A stretch of DNA of 64,000 nucleotides from an uncultured Saprospiraceae bacterium. Lineage in GTDB: Bacteria > Bacteroidota > Bacteroidia > Chitinophagales > Saprospiraceae. Shown piece by piece: positions 39,401-46,500 of the stretch; the stretch's first letter is position 1; each line of letters opens with the position of its first letter. The notes beneath the pieces are model-generated. The model was not told the DNA's origin, did no database searches, and saw only the letters and a program-made list of their open reading frames with translations. The translations under genes were made by a program, and so were the position numbers. Location of the stretch: the NCBI GenBank assembly GCA_937974625.1, contig CALJVJ010000019.1, positions 22,598-86,597 of the forward strand. Reading direction: 5' to 3'.

Positions 39401-42400
39401 CATTTCTTTCTGTTACGAACCAGCCATTTTCCCTGATTCGGATGATGAACTTGTATTAATTTATAAATTATTCCAAGGAAATTACCACAATTGTTGCAAT
39501 GGAAATGAGACTATTCTCGATACACTCATGCTACCTCCTTGCGACACGATGATATGCACCCCCATCGTCATCTGCCCAGCAGACACCTGCATCAACCTTA
39601 TGGCAGGAGAAACGGGTGTTATCGTAGATTATGAATTACCTATTGACACCAATAATTGTGAAGTAGAAATTATCTGTGACCCTGCTCCAGGTACTGAATT
39701 CTTCTGTGGCACAACACCAGTTGTTTGTACCATTATAGACCTTCAAACAGGAAATAGAAGTTTCTGTGAGTTTAATGTGATTGTGAAATGTGATACGATG
39801 AATTGTGAAGTGGACTTAATTTGTCCTATGGATGAATTTGTCAATTGTTGTGAGGAGTATTCCTTTGCCGAACCTGTTCTGACCGATACTTGTGGCAATG
39901 CTCAAATTCTTTCTTGTACCAGAGATGATGGTTTACCAATCAGTGCCCCTTATGGTGTAGGCGCAACGTGTATTACCTGTATAGCTGGGAATGATTTTGG
40001 CTGGTTGGATACTTGTAAATATACCGTAACGGTCTTAGATACGATTCCACCGTTTATTGATTGTCCAAATGATACCCTGTTTAATTTATTGGATAATTGT
40101 AATTACACTTTGCCTGATGTCACAGGATGGGCTACTATTTTGGATGATTGTAATTTTACCGTTACTCAAAACCCGATTGCAGGGACTATTTTCCCTGACG
40201 GCATCCACCCTATTCAAATCATAGTGACTGACGATTGTGGCAATGTCAATGCTTGTAGTTTCAACTTAACTATTGTTTGTGATACCATGCCACCGATGAG
40301 CGTTTGTTGTAAAGATTCGCTTGCTTTATGCGAATTAGCAGATGTGGTGTTTAATAATTTCAGCTTAAGTTGTGATACCCTTTGTTTTGAACCTGTCCTA
40401 GATAATTGTGATTTGGATTGGTCGATAGATTGGGGAGATGGAAATTCTGGGACTTGGAATCCTAATCAACCTAATATTTGCCACGATTATGATATAATGA
40501 CTGCCGACAACTTTGTGGTTTGTTTAACAGTTGAGGAGCGCAATCCTGATGGGTCGATATGTCAACAAAAAATTATCTGTGATACTATTTTCATCGACCC
40601 TTGTCCGCCGCCTATCATGGAAACTTGCTGTAAAGATACTGCAGATTTCAACAAGCGAATAGCCAATTTGACAATAACGCCTATTTACAATAATTGTGAA
40701 ATTTTAGTCAATGTTACAGGTTTAGATACTTGTGATGTCATCTACTGGAACTGGGGCGATGGACAAACAGATGGGCCATTAGGTAATAATTCACCGATTA
40801 GTCATACTTATTTCCCTTCAGGTCCATACACCGTTTGTTATACAGTAGCGCAAATGAATAGTCTTGGAGATACTTGTTTCTCTAAAATGTTCTGTTTGCC
40901 AATACAAGTGGAGTGTGAAGACCCAAGTTGTGATAGTCTTCCGATTATCAAAACATTTAGCACCACGATTGTAACCGATTTATTTAATACACAAGATTCT
41001 TATGAAGACCAAGGATTGAGTGGGATTGATTTGTTAGATGGCAATATACGCTTAGCAGGTCATAGTTGGGCATATGGGCGAACGGCGAATGAGATGATTC
41101 CCGAATTGACCAATGATGGGACCTTAATCCAAAACCATATAAAAGACAATCAATTAGTTCGGAATCAGAACGAATATCCGCAAGATATTCATGCTTTCCG
41201 TAGAAAAGGAATTACTAGACGTAGTCAAGGATTAGCAGTTACTGGATATGTGCGAAACAGCAATAGTCGTTCTACTGATTTATTCTTACAAACACTTCGA
41301 CCCGATGGTAGCATTATTGCAACCGTTCATCATGGAGCCAGTAATGCGAACGAACGAGGGAATGCATTGATTGCGGACACCCAAAATAGATTTGTTGTCG
41401 CTGGCCAATTTAATGGTCAAGCACATGCGGTCAAGTTTAATTCAAGTCTATCTCAAGTATGGGGTAAAACAATTTCCTTTTCAGGAGAAACCGCTACCCT
41501 ACTTAATGTCACACAAATAAAAGGTTTAGCTTGTTTCAAGGGAACCGCTCCATTTTATGCCTTTGTTGGTTACAAATCGAATCGAAGAACTAGTGAAGGC
41601 CTAATCGTGATTTTAGATAAAAATGGAGACCTCGCTTATCCTGTCCAATCCTTTAGTTTAGGAGCAGGTAATGTAGAAGCCTATGCCGTAGCTCAAAATA
41701 ACCAAGGACAGTTGATTATAACCGGTAAACACACTACTCCATTCCCAAATAATCAAAAGCGCATATTTGTTGTAAATGTAGATTGTGTGAATGAACGTAA
41801 TCTCCAAATCAATTGGTCTAATTTATACGATATTCAAGGGAATATTGGAGAATTTGCCAAATCCATTTTGATTGACCGAGCAAATAATATCCTCATCAAT
41901 GGTCATGGTTATTTATCAGAAGGTAGAGTTGCCTTTACTGGCAAAAAAGGAATGGCTATAATGATGAGTATTCCTCCAAATGGTCAAGCGATTAATTGGG
42001 CACACAAGTATTTTGATACGGATTACGATGGTACAGAATTTAACCATTTGTCTCAAACTTCAGACGGTGGGTATTTATCCACGGGTTCTGCTTGGGTTAA
42101 CCAAAATAGAGGAGATGGTGGAGTTGACTTCGCTGCTTTTAGATTTAGAAGTCCTGTACATAATTATTATGCCGTTAAAACGGACCAAGAAGGTGTCGTT
42201 TCTGATTGTGATTGTTATGAACCGATTACGGTCATCCCACAGAATGTAACGAATATCATAACCAGTTTAACAAATCCTCCTAAGGATTATATCATTCCAC
42301 TTGCTACGGAATACACCGATTTCAGTGGGCCTGCTGACCAACAATTTTGTGAGCAATACTGCCCACCGGGACCTTGTGAATGTGGTGATTTCTTAGATAT

Positions 42401-45400
42401 GGGTTTCTATTCAGATATCGAAAGTCAAATAACGCCTGATTTTGGTCTAGAATGTGAAACAGGCTATGTTTTATCTTGTAATGACAATGGAAAAATTGCT
42501 GGTATCAAGGGCTATTTTGAGTGTAAAGGCAGCTGTGACCCTTCCAAACAGCCTACTTGGACTTTGACCAACACCTCAAAGGGACAGGTCGTAGAAAGGG
42601 GTTCCTTCACGCTCCCGAATATCAATATTGAATTTAGTCCAACTGCCTTTAATGTAAATGGGACTTACCTCTTTGAAATGAGTGCTTATTGTGGCGACCA
42701 ACTATGTACTTGTTCGATTTCTTTCTTAGTGGAGGACTGCGAAGAGTTCTGCTCGAAGAATAGATTATCTAATGGTGATTTTTCAGAAAATATACAAGCA
42801 GGAGCACTTCCCTCACCAGGTAATACAGAATTTTGGCAAGCTTCCATTAGGATACCTTCCTCAGGTATAACTACCCCTGATGCATTTATGGTGGTGGATG
42901 ACGGTTGTAGTACTAACGGTTGTGTAGAACTACTTAGTGAGCATGATTATTCATTAATTACCCAAACAATACCACTTAATGGTGGAGAATTTTATGAGCT
43001 TTCTTTCTGTGCTAAAAACATAGATGCTAATGTACTAAATAATCAAGTTGAAGTATTCACATTTATTACGCCTAATTTTGTTAACCTTGGGTTTAGTCCT
43101 AATCTAACCAATACTTGGCAAAATTATACAATAACCTTCCAACAACCTACTAATAGTAACGAATTAATGCTGTCGCCTACAGTAGTAAATGCCGCAGGAA
43201 GGGGAACCATTAGAATTGATGACATTTGTTTAAAACAAATACAACCTGATGATTGCGATTGTAACAATTTGGCAGCAAATATTAGAGCAGGTTTTGAGGT
43301 ACAAAATGAATGTAACCAAGTTACCCTAACACCTAATGCATTAACTACTTGCGACCAAGTAACTATTGATTGGGGGGATGATTCAGCTCCTACCACTTCA
43401 TTCGGCAATCAACCAATTAGTCATGCTTATGGCTACGATGGAGAGTTTAAGGTCGCTTTAAAAATTACTAGAACAGATGCCTCTAGAAATATCTGTGTGG
43501 ACAATTCCACTCTTCCAGTTATTATTCGTTGTTTCAGCAATGTGGAAAGCTACCAACCAGATAGAAAAATAACCACTTCAAGAAACAATAATACTATTAC
43601 TTGCGGGAGTGGATTCATTGAAAATGGTTTCTTTGAAAATGGCGCTTTCTCTGGTAATTTAAATTTATCGGGAAGCGTCGATGGCTGGCAAACTGCAACA
43701 GGTAATCCTGTGGTAGAAAGAATTAGCTTTATGAGTAGTGATTACCACATCCGCTTAAGCGCAACGGATGCGGAGCGAGATGCCATTACTCAAGAAGTCA
43801 CCTTTAGTCCTGCCAATAGTTATGCCTTCTCCGCCGTTATCGAATCTTGCGGACAAATGACGGGAGAAAATTCTGGAGTCTGTGAAAATACTACCATTGA
43901 GGTATTCGCTTCCAAAGACCCCTTAGATAATTTGGATTGTACAGATGATTGCGCATTAATCGGCACCTATACTATTGCAGAAACGAATGATACAATGGCC
44001 ATTGAATTAGCTGCTTGGACACCAGACCAAACGTATAATTTCCTAACCATTGCTGTAAAAGCATCAAATGAAGCAGCTCAATTGACGAGTGTGAGGATTG
44101 ATGATGTGTGTATGGAAGTCAATGAAGTGCTAAGTAATTGTTGCCAAGATTCTTTAAATTTTGCAAGCAATGTGGAAGCGGGATTTGAATTTTCTATTCT
44201 GGATTGTAGCATAGAAGCCAAAGGAAGACAATTAACTGATTGTCAACAAGTATTCTGGAAATTTGGAACAGATAGTCCACTTTCCAACCCTGTCGCTGGA
44301 AATGTGGCTATCCAAAATCAATTTTTAAGTGCTGGCAATTACGAAGTATGCATGTTAGTTACAGAAATTGGAGCAGATGGTAATAGCTGCTTTGAAGCAG
44401 TCTATTGCGAAACAATTCCAATTACAGCATGTGCGGAGGATACGGTCTGTTGTGTGAACACTCCAGAATTCGGAACCATTTTGGATAATGGTTTTACTTT
44501 GATAAATGAAAATCAATGTATGATATCTGTCGCTCCGAATATACTACCTGGCGATTGCTATCGAATCACTTGGAGTTGGGGGGATGATTCGCCTAGACAA
44601 ACAGTAACTGCTGTGGATAGCTTTGCACTAAGTCATGTTTATCCTGCTACTAATTCCACGGAATTGTATGAAGTATGTATGGTCTTAGAAATTTTTGAAA
44701 ATGGAGATACTTGTTTAGTAGATGAATATTGTGAGTTTGTTGAAATTGATTGCAGCAATATTCCTGTTGATAGTTGCACCTGTACTGGTTTTGACAATCT
44801 AAATTTCTCTAACCCTAATCGAAATTGGGCAGTTAATTGTGGCGATACTGGCATATTGCTTGATTGTGAGAATGAGACAAGTATGACGAACTTTACGGGC
44901 ACCTTTGCATGTAGCGATGCTTGTGAGGATAAAGTATTATTCTGGGAGGCTTTCGGGGCTTCAGGAGATTACTTTAATGGATTTATCCAAATAGATGCCC
45001 AAAATGAATTCAATACAAGCTTTAGTGAAATGGGGATTGTAAATCCTGAATCTTATACATTAATCCTTAATGGTAACTGTGATGGTAATTCCTGTGAAAG
45101 TTGTCAACTGCAGTTTGCTATCCCAATATGTAGTGATACTTGTTGTATAGAAACATCTGTTTTTGAAGCTCAAGTAACACAAGGCTTTTCCACTGAAAAA
45201 ACTTGCGAATCTTTATCTGTTCAACCTAAGGACTTGGATGAATGTGATATTATCAATTGGATATGGGGAGATGGCACTACTTCACAATCTACGGGTAAGA
45301 GTGAAGTAATACATAATTACAATATTGAAACAGTAACAAAATTAGCCGTTGAAGTTTGTATGCAAGTCTCTCGTTTAGATGACGAAGGAAATTCATGCTT

Positions 45401-45983
45401 ACAATCTACACATTGTCAAATGATAACCATTGACAATTGTTGTAGCTGTGAAGATTTCAGTTTTGATTTTGACCTATCTGAAGATTGTAATCAAATTTTG
45501 GTTACGCCTACCGGGGTTTACGATGATTGTGATGAAATCAGGTGGAAATGGGGAGATGGAACAGAAATAGTTGCTTCGGCAGGTACTTCCACAGCTACGC
45601 ATAATTACACTTCGGAAGGTCCATATATTATTCAAATGACTGTTTTCCGTAGTGCAGAAGGACAAAACTGTGGTAGAACCAAGTCAAGAAATATTTCTAT
45701 AAATTGTATTTCCACTGGTTTAGAAGATTTATTGACCAATAAACAAATTAGGATATATCCAAATCCTGTTCAGCACTTATTACAAATAGATTTAAACCAA
45801 CCGTTAAAAATTGGTTCTGAAATTAGAATACTCAATTTAATGGGACAACTTACGCATACCCAATTGATAGGAACGCCAAGTTTAAAACATACGCTTTCTT
45901 TAAGTAATTACATACCGGGGGTTTATCTAATCGAAATCCAGGAAGACGATTTTATTTTTAGAGAAAAAATTGTAAAACAATAA
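27456..45983 (+). CDS. Giant (6175 aa) T9SS-type mosaic protein: carboxypeptidase-regulatory-like and dockerin-like N-terminus, three cohesin-like modules, HYR, PKD, CUB-like, propeller-like and CBM-like modules, C-terminal sorting domain
   Basis: Single 18.5 kb ORF. 'VISGTILTENGSPMEGVTVKMEGDQTMNILTDASGTYSFPAV'; 'GISTSDLNAINSQILGV...ANFIGLRTGDVN'; 'GEQICVDVTTTDFQDVFSFQFSLNWDPNILEF'; many 'WGDG..HxYxxxGxYxVC'; C-terminus 'IRIYPNPVQHLLQIDLNQPL...GVYLIEIQEDDFIFREKIVKQ'. Confidence 0.95.
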   Translation: MNTISTKLKNEIFQLFFSKPHYLILLLFSISFNVNAQVISGTILTENGSPMEGVTVKMEGDQTMNILTDASGTYSFPAVNVGSNVVIIPDFSPSNCQDTCINVLDLVHTRRLILNIDTSFPSPFGGVNADATGNRVGNIDTANPLNGISTSDLNAINSQILGVNQLSDCWKFVDASFVFPNTNDVNVSEIVFNNIQNNEVANFIGLRTGDVNACANNTEADFLGLQLENIPTNSCNALATSFSMPLTVTNFNVISGLQFSLIWDPTILQFQGISSFSSTLGISAANLNSNNSNTGELNFSWYDSNASGISLNDGDALFSLQFSVIDDQSATIAFSDVNTHQLVVSDQLTTSNPITTNGGIIVDTIECDTVSLFLADATANCGEQICVDVTTTDFQDVFSFQFSLNWDPNILEFTSVGQFGVSGLGASSFLQNTPGELGVAWADPSALGVTIPDGSSLFQICFSAKDVNNATGDVIFSNSPTFTEFVNNENILINNLNNGQITVNCPSCMSAFSYNLEDCNSVQFTNQSLGNNLTYAWNFGDGNSSTDEHPLHNYTNNGTYTAQLITSDNLGCKDTTETDIVINVNNQLNLVCNDNVAVTINSGQKLAITSQLILESFPSPDCAVDTIIFSPDTLDCTNVGANNVTATLTDINGAASSCTTVVTVTGSCDSVSFAVSDIIGNCGEQVCVNVTTANFQDILSFQFSLNWDASIVQLTSFGQFGITDLTTGNFQQTTPGEIGVSWFHNSTIGVSVPDGTSLFQLCFEAHEVNNATSNLVFSNSPSPIEMVNNNGEVAHKLTDGQIAIDCPFTFTCPPDVTINQSILPAVTGEPTFDNPALIDTFFYTDVLSEVCEPVIYERTWTMTDVNGNTSTCVQILSRATVDINDIILPPDITVDYCSGDAQAIGLEHTGTPTIYDAQLSTNEYVLGFILAFDDNMTSPTQITKSFKVVYWCDPNPAPVDIGQQIITKDTTNCSCIAAFNYDIEDVCGTVQFMNQSTQANSNPLTHSWNFGDGTTSTDEHPQHIYTTDGTYIVQLITRDNLGCADTTDTQITITIDNQGPQVICNDNLTVSINADEVLAITHQLILESFPTDVCGIDTITFNPDSLDCTNAGNNDIIATVTDNNGNVSSCTAIVTLQVGPDANAQFFPPTPLFVYESGYDISQNVSPLGGTFSGAGINGVIFEPASAGVGIHAITYTYNNNKNCPISITADIEVLSSNLTLCDSTHISDSNARGHRDSCCHTIILGNQLANRFTSVKISTLNSTTFWPPAVTPTFLGGTLVEKSSTPNSIELIAPTQNTGICTSGNLDYLPVFGNRDIFDLCLKNATHSTNPILIEWLDCDNVICQDTINLTCPECPVINDTLVCRDDSLKYQFQIVNNFYHNIDTIKLHYIEPAGATISPNPLVLANPILSGTTSPMLEVHLDNVGNASNIKMLLEFNEIDCCFCIPDTIDLAIPVCNNYCTDSLMFCQKVDQGWMINTNDLTVDITAPQFDTCHWIVASPDWGDNANSSNCTDNVFFEIGIDGISQKDSLKCCSAGNNRFEDDNTTDGILYLDTAPRNDIYTICPTNDRYNLTATLTSFDIAQGDVLMVFDGMDVNAPFLASGSGVGVSNFNNGFVFSNPSLAVNPSGCLTFQFQTNGDNMKGSGWEMSLICEERAQPLNQTWTHTYDNPGTYIICAEVFEGNPNTLDVCWSKQMCDTITVGGCQPYFICPDDLLVADCPLTFDPNTLPAPTLVDTCVNSMPTMISSIETLITNDCSVKHIITWELLDNGILVDLCRYLVEVKDTIKPSIICPNNINLSVDLNCQVALPDLTSQATITDNCSPIDSLIITQNPPAGTMLMPNIHNVSIIVEDECGNIDSCILQVNVEDNIAPTAICRDPINLSLSSSGFIVITAANVNNGSFDNCGIDTMYLDKYTFNCSDIGTSPTVTLTVVDIYGNSNSCISQVNIEIKIPNTFQCPSDTCLTAPMGVDSLQVNFTAPTFRGVCSNRFISCDYQSGDFFPCDTTVVTCMAVDTMLNDTVFCSFNVIVKKEEKTCCQDSLLFCQKFDAGFMTSIDSCGVTILPTALDSCHSITYTFGDQSTPTSIVDGSTSVGHAYAAPGNYTICATVEELDDNGVACWTKDTCWTVCVDCDTCTTPELYNVAACYAGNTINFSGYDQQMDIEYHPSGQYYYTTGSIIGNSYCGAPVTAYGGMDLVISKIDNTTDNVIQAFTFDGTGDDIGRVIKYLNGHIYVAGAFTSDTLRIPSPGDNELSAKTLQSTGAVHTTFLAKYDANFKLIWAFSLNGIRTTIEDIAIGNTNEVAITGLFQGANVDFNPLNTAAPFTISSGSNHSGYVAKYTPNGNLLWANSYTVTTVPTPISVSSAGYGVGIDQQNNTYVTGEFTGNLTISTNNNNNPISTTYSDTVARAFLIQIDNIGNTTWHTDIKSTPGNATSGWDIAFDNNDMYVAGWSGFITKYDISPSFQPVPSIPVQKWYYDVGYDIYEIAITNQQLQTFGTQKRRPRGPANPDRGIIGYNFDFKNDAVPIPSRGGWDMVLAYYDLEGNFLKGINVGGGLFEIGHGIAAHNGETVIIGHFDSSNLEYDPKNSNNIFTLSATPPTTNRGIFIGKYACKCPIEIECPQDISIDVPIGTDSIQVSFDPPTMSGFCDRIITCDYQSGDFFPCDTTVVTCMAIDTLVNDTAFCYFNVIVNKVDTCAIRCPSDIVITAAPNSSGLVVPFDPPTLSSGCDPSYTVSCSHNSGDVFPCGTTTVTCTVSDGNGNAVETCTFTVTINCSCQPIILCPADAIVDCCNDFNFVPPTLRNPSCGNGKILICKRDDGLSLTAPYPSGVTAITCIADSDLGWIDSCTYFVTVLDTIPPMLNCPIDTVVTVMDSCQYILPDFRPIVNVSDSCDPTSGIIVIQQPSPGVILTPGFHPITIIASDSCGNEDSCVIDLTINCIQDNLCCQDSLSLDSMIYAVFDSAIINCDTLCLKPIPDTCNLHWMVDWGDGNNTPWDGVTDSICQVYNYQTPTNVPVCITVFELNDDGETCRTQTICDTFLIESCGPPIDTFCGKAVVTCFPSFNNNNPTQGINLNSPVLGIVDIRDRSGQPSGQYWSGASGTNIYHANIWNYQNLGLIFGLALDNQNNIYTSSTTTYGCAFSTGESPFGPSGLSRIYQIDPSDNISVFINEGPFVPAGTGKNIPSSGAGFGNICYDSDNDQLFVTNMADGMIYRIKNGLVVDRFDPFTTSNAPSSDNPDFVDVGERTWGIAYYNDKIYFSRWQEDRSRRDPTLFNEIWSVTLNNLGGFNSTSISTQNTYIDNNLTDNLVSRLELSLPDHIDYYDNRFGTNFYSGYSNPVSDIAFTSEGVMLLAERSMYGDCGNVSRNPVNDPNVPNVSFAYYYAHQARVLEYEQIGNNWALTPEHGLGVPPPFTDYLTELKYILGNTVSNAPGGANSSGGVDYGYGSFTPDGMNNQLVCDEMAWLAGDWLQCPTATRVYGMLGVNANTGGNSCTGYGIDYDGFTTSSQVKVQQGDVEIFKCFDCPKDETDCDSLMVMVNPISMPDDSTCCYTIDLKNNVSTDVTKVCFDLFDNPDWILNTSTINIPGFTWSVATGNQICLENSAGIPLGMNVGVMDFCLAALAETARDTQCLAVSWFKGREQIACTDTLKTFCQKAPPGDPCFVISNVSIDCTDGDDNSYCMNFDVTNMTGFDASGIILNSLPSGYLFDDCGCGGSPFGLGDYAFDFGISTPLLPNQTRSLCIKITSIQPVLSPIDVCFFGALQSFTECCKSPDDICVTLNPCCSPCESMQVNVDELDGECCYAIDVDYSCDYTAFNKISFDITSSAIFGSHTITDANWTTCTTPNPQSVCIEPITPGGIPAGLYDDLFEFCLSNTQLNTTETMKVTYWMLDQNGQDSMACDTLLEFVCDTISQPCVFITDEEIICLPDSSKYRINLTVQNISNNGLVADGILIQPFSTEISPNPINFASPLPNDGSTETISFCYEPAIFPDSDDELVLIYKLFQGNYHNCCNGNETILDTLMLPPCDTMICTPIVICPADTCINLMAGETGVIVDYELPIDTNNCEVEIICDPAPGTEFFCGTTPVVCTIIDLQTGNRSFCEFNVIVKCDTMNCEVDLICPMDEFVNCCEEYSFAEPVLTDTCGNAQILSCTRDDGLPISAPYGVGATCITCIAGNDFGWLDTCKYTVTVLDTIPPFIDCPNDTLFNLLDNCNYTLPDVTGWATILDDCNFTVTQNPIAGTIFPDGIHPIQIIVTDDCGNVNACSFNLTIVCDTMPPMSVCCKDSLALCELADVVFNNFSLSCDTLCFEPVLDNCDLDWSIDWGDGNSGTWNPNQPNICHDYDIMTADNFVVCLTVEERNPDGSICQQKIICDTIFIDPCPPPIMETCCKDTADFNKRIANLTITPIYNNCEILVNVTGLDTCDVIYWNWGDGQTDGPLGNNSPISHTYFPSGPYTVCYTVAQMNSLGDTCFSKMFCLPIQVECEDPSCDSLPIIKTFSTTIVTDLFNTQDSYEDQGLSGIDLLDGNIRLAGHSWAYGRTANEMIPELTNDGTLIQNHIKDNQLVRNQNEYPQDIHAFRRKGITRRSQGLAVTGYVRNSNSRSTDLFLQTLRPDGSIIATVHHGASNANERGNALIADTQNRFVVAGQFNGQAHAVKFNSSLSQVWGKTISFSGETATLLNVTQIKGLACFKGTAPFYAFVGYKSNRRTSEGLIVILDKNGDLAYPVQSFSLGAGNVEAYAVAQNNQGQLIITGKHTTPFPNNQKRIFVVNVDCVNERNLQINWSNLYDIQGNIGEFAKSILIDRANNILINGHGYLSEGRVAFTGKKGMAIMMSIPPNGQAINWAHKYFDTDYDGTEFNHLSQTSDGGYLSTGSAWVNQNRGDGGVDFAAFRFRSPVHNYYAVKTDQEGVVSDCDCYEPITVIPQNVTNIITSLTNPPKDYIIPLATEYTDFSGPADQQFCEQYCPPGPCECGDFLDMGFYSDIESQITPDFGLECETGYVLSCNDNGKIAGIKGYFECKGSCDPSKQPTWTLTNTSKGQVVERGSFTLPNINIEFSPTAFNVNGTYLFEMSAYCGDQLCTCSISFLVEDCEEFCSKNRLSNGDFSENIQAGALPSPGNTEFWQASIRIPSSGITTPDAFMVVDDGCSTNGCVELLSEHDYSLITQTIPLNGGEFYELSFCAKNIDANVLNNQVEVFTFITPNFVNLGFSPNLTNTWQNYTITFQQPTNSNELMLSPTVVNAAGRGTIRIDDICLKQIQPDDCDCNNLAANIRAGFEVQNECNQVTLTPNALTTCDQVTIDWGDDSAPTTSFGNQPISHAYGYDGEFKVALKITRTDASRNICVDNSTLPVIIRCFSNVESYQPDRKITTSRNNNTITCGSGFIENGFFENGAFSGNLNLSGSVDGWQTATGNPVVERISFMSSDYHIRLSATDAERDAITQEVTFSPANSYAFSAVIESCGQMTGENSGVCENTTIEVFASKDPLDNLDCTDDCALIGTYTIAETNDTMAIELAAWTPDQTYNFLTIAVKASNEAAQLTSVRIDDVCMEVNEVLSNCCQDSLNFASNVEAGFEFSILDCSIEAKGRQLTDCQQVFWKFGTDSPLSNPVAGNVAIQNQFLSAGNYEVCMLVTEIGADGNSCFEAVYCETIPITACAEDTVCCVNTPEFGTILDNGFTLINENQCMISVAPNILPGDCYRITWSWGDDSPRQTVTAVDSFALSHVYPATNSTELYEVCMVLEIFENGDTCLVDEYCEFVEIDCSNIPVDSCTCTGFDNLNFSNPNRNWAVNCGDTGILLDCENETSMTNFTGTFACSDACEDKVLFWEAFGASGDYFNGFIQIDAQNEFNTSFSEMGIVNPESYTLILNGNCDGNSCESCQLQFAIPICSDTCCIETSVFEAQVTQGFSTEKTCESLSVQPKDLDECDIINWIWGDGTTSQSTGKSEVIHNYNIETVTKLAVEVCMQVSRLDDEGNSCLQSTHCQMITIDNCCSCEDFSFDFDLSEDCNQILVTPTGVYDDCDEIRWKWGDGTEIVASAGTSTATHNYTSEGPYIIQMTVFRSAEGQNCGRTKSRNISINCISTGLEDLLTNKQIRIYPNPVQHLLQIDLNQPLKIGSEIRILNLMGQLTHTQLIGTPSLKHTLSLSNYIPGVYLIEIQEDDFIFREKIVKQ

Positions 45984-46043
45984 GGTAGGTATGTAAAAGA
46001 TTTACTCAATTGTAACCCAATTAAATTAATAGAGAGTTGGACT

Positions 46044-46078
46044 AAAAGTACCATGATTTTTAAAATCATGGTGCTTTT
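46044..46078 (+). terminator. Strong hairpin terminator after the giant gene
   Basis: AAAAGTACCATGATTTT / AAAATCATGGTGCTTTT, nearly perfect 16-17-bp stem. Confidence 0.8.
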
Positions 46079-46081
46079 AAA

Positions 46082-46191
46082 TAAAGATTATTAGGAAAAA
46101 TGTTGCATATGGAGCGCCGTTTTAGTTTTTCCTAGATTATATGAAAAATTGCTGCTTCGCGCATATACGAATAAAATCCTAATAATCTTTA
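46082..46191. repeat. Intergenic inverted-repeat element (MITE-like), 110 bp
   Basis: AAAGATTATTAGGA (46083-46096) and TCCTAATAATCTTT (46177-46190) are a perfect 14-bp inverted repeat around about 80 bp with further internal pairing; no ORF. Confidence 0.55.
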
Positions 46192-46500
46192 ATGTAAAGT
46201 AGGGAATTTTTAGACCCTTTTCAAATATATGTTTTATTGGAAATCTTAAATTAGGAACTATCTATTTATGATTATGCGTATACAGGAATTCAAAGATGAG
46301 AAAGAAAAAATGGCGTAAACTGTGCATTTTAAGACAAGTACAGCAATTGCTTGACGACTTATTTATTTCAATGGATTGTTCGATTTTTCAGATGAATACC
46401 TAGTCAATTTACTCAACTCCTAGAACTACAACTTGAATCTAGAAAAATAACAGCCCAATTCTATAACTAAAACAGTTTATCCCCTTTTACCATTTAAAAA

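Noticed and set aside
28151-45715. The repeat-rich giant ORF as a possible assembly artefact or CRISPR-like DNA repeat
   Set aside because: Repeats are protein-level modules with diverged DNA, one uninterrupted frame, no short identical repeat-spacer pattern.
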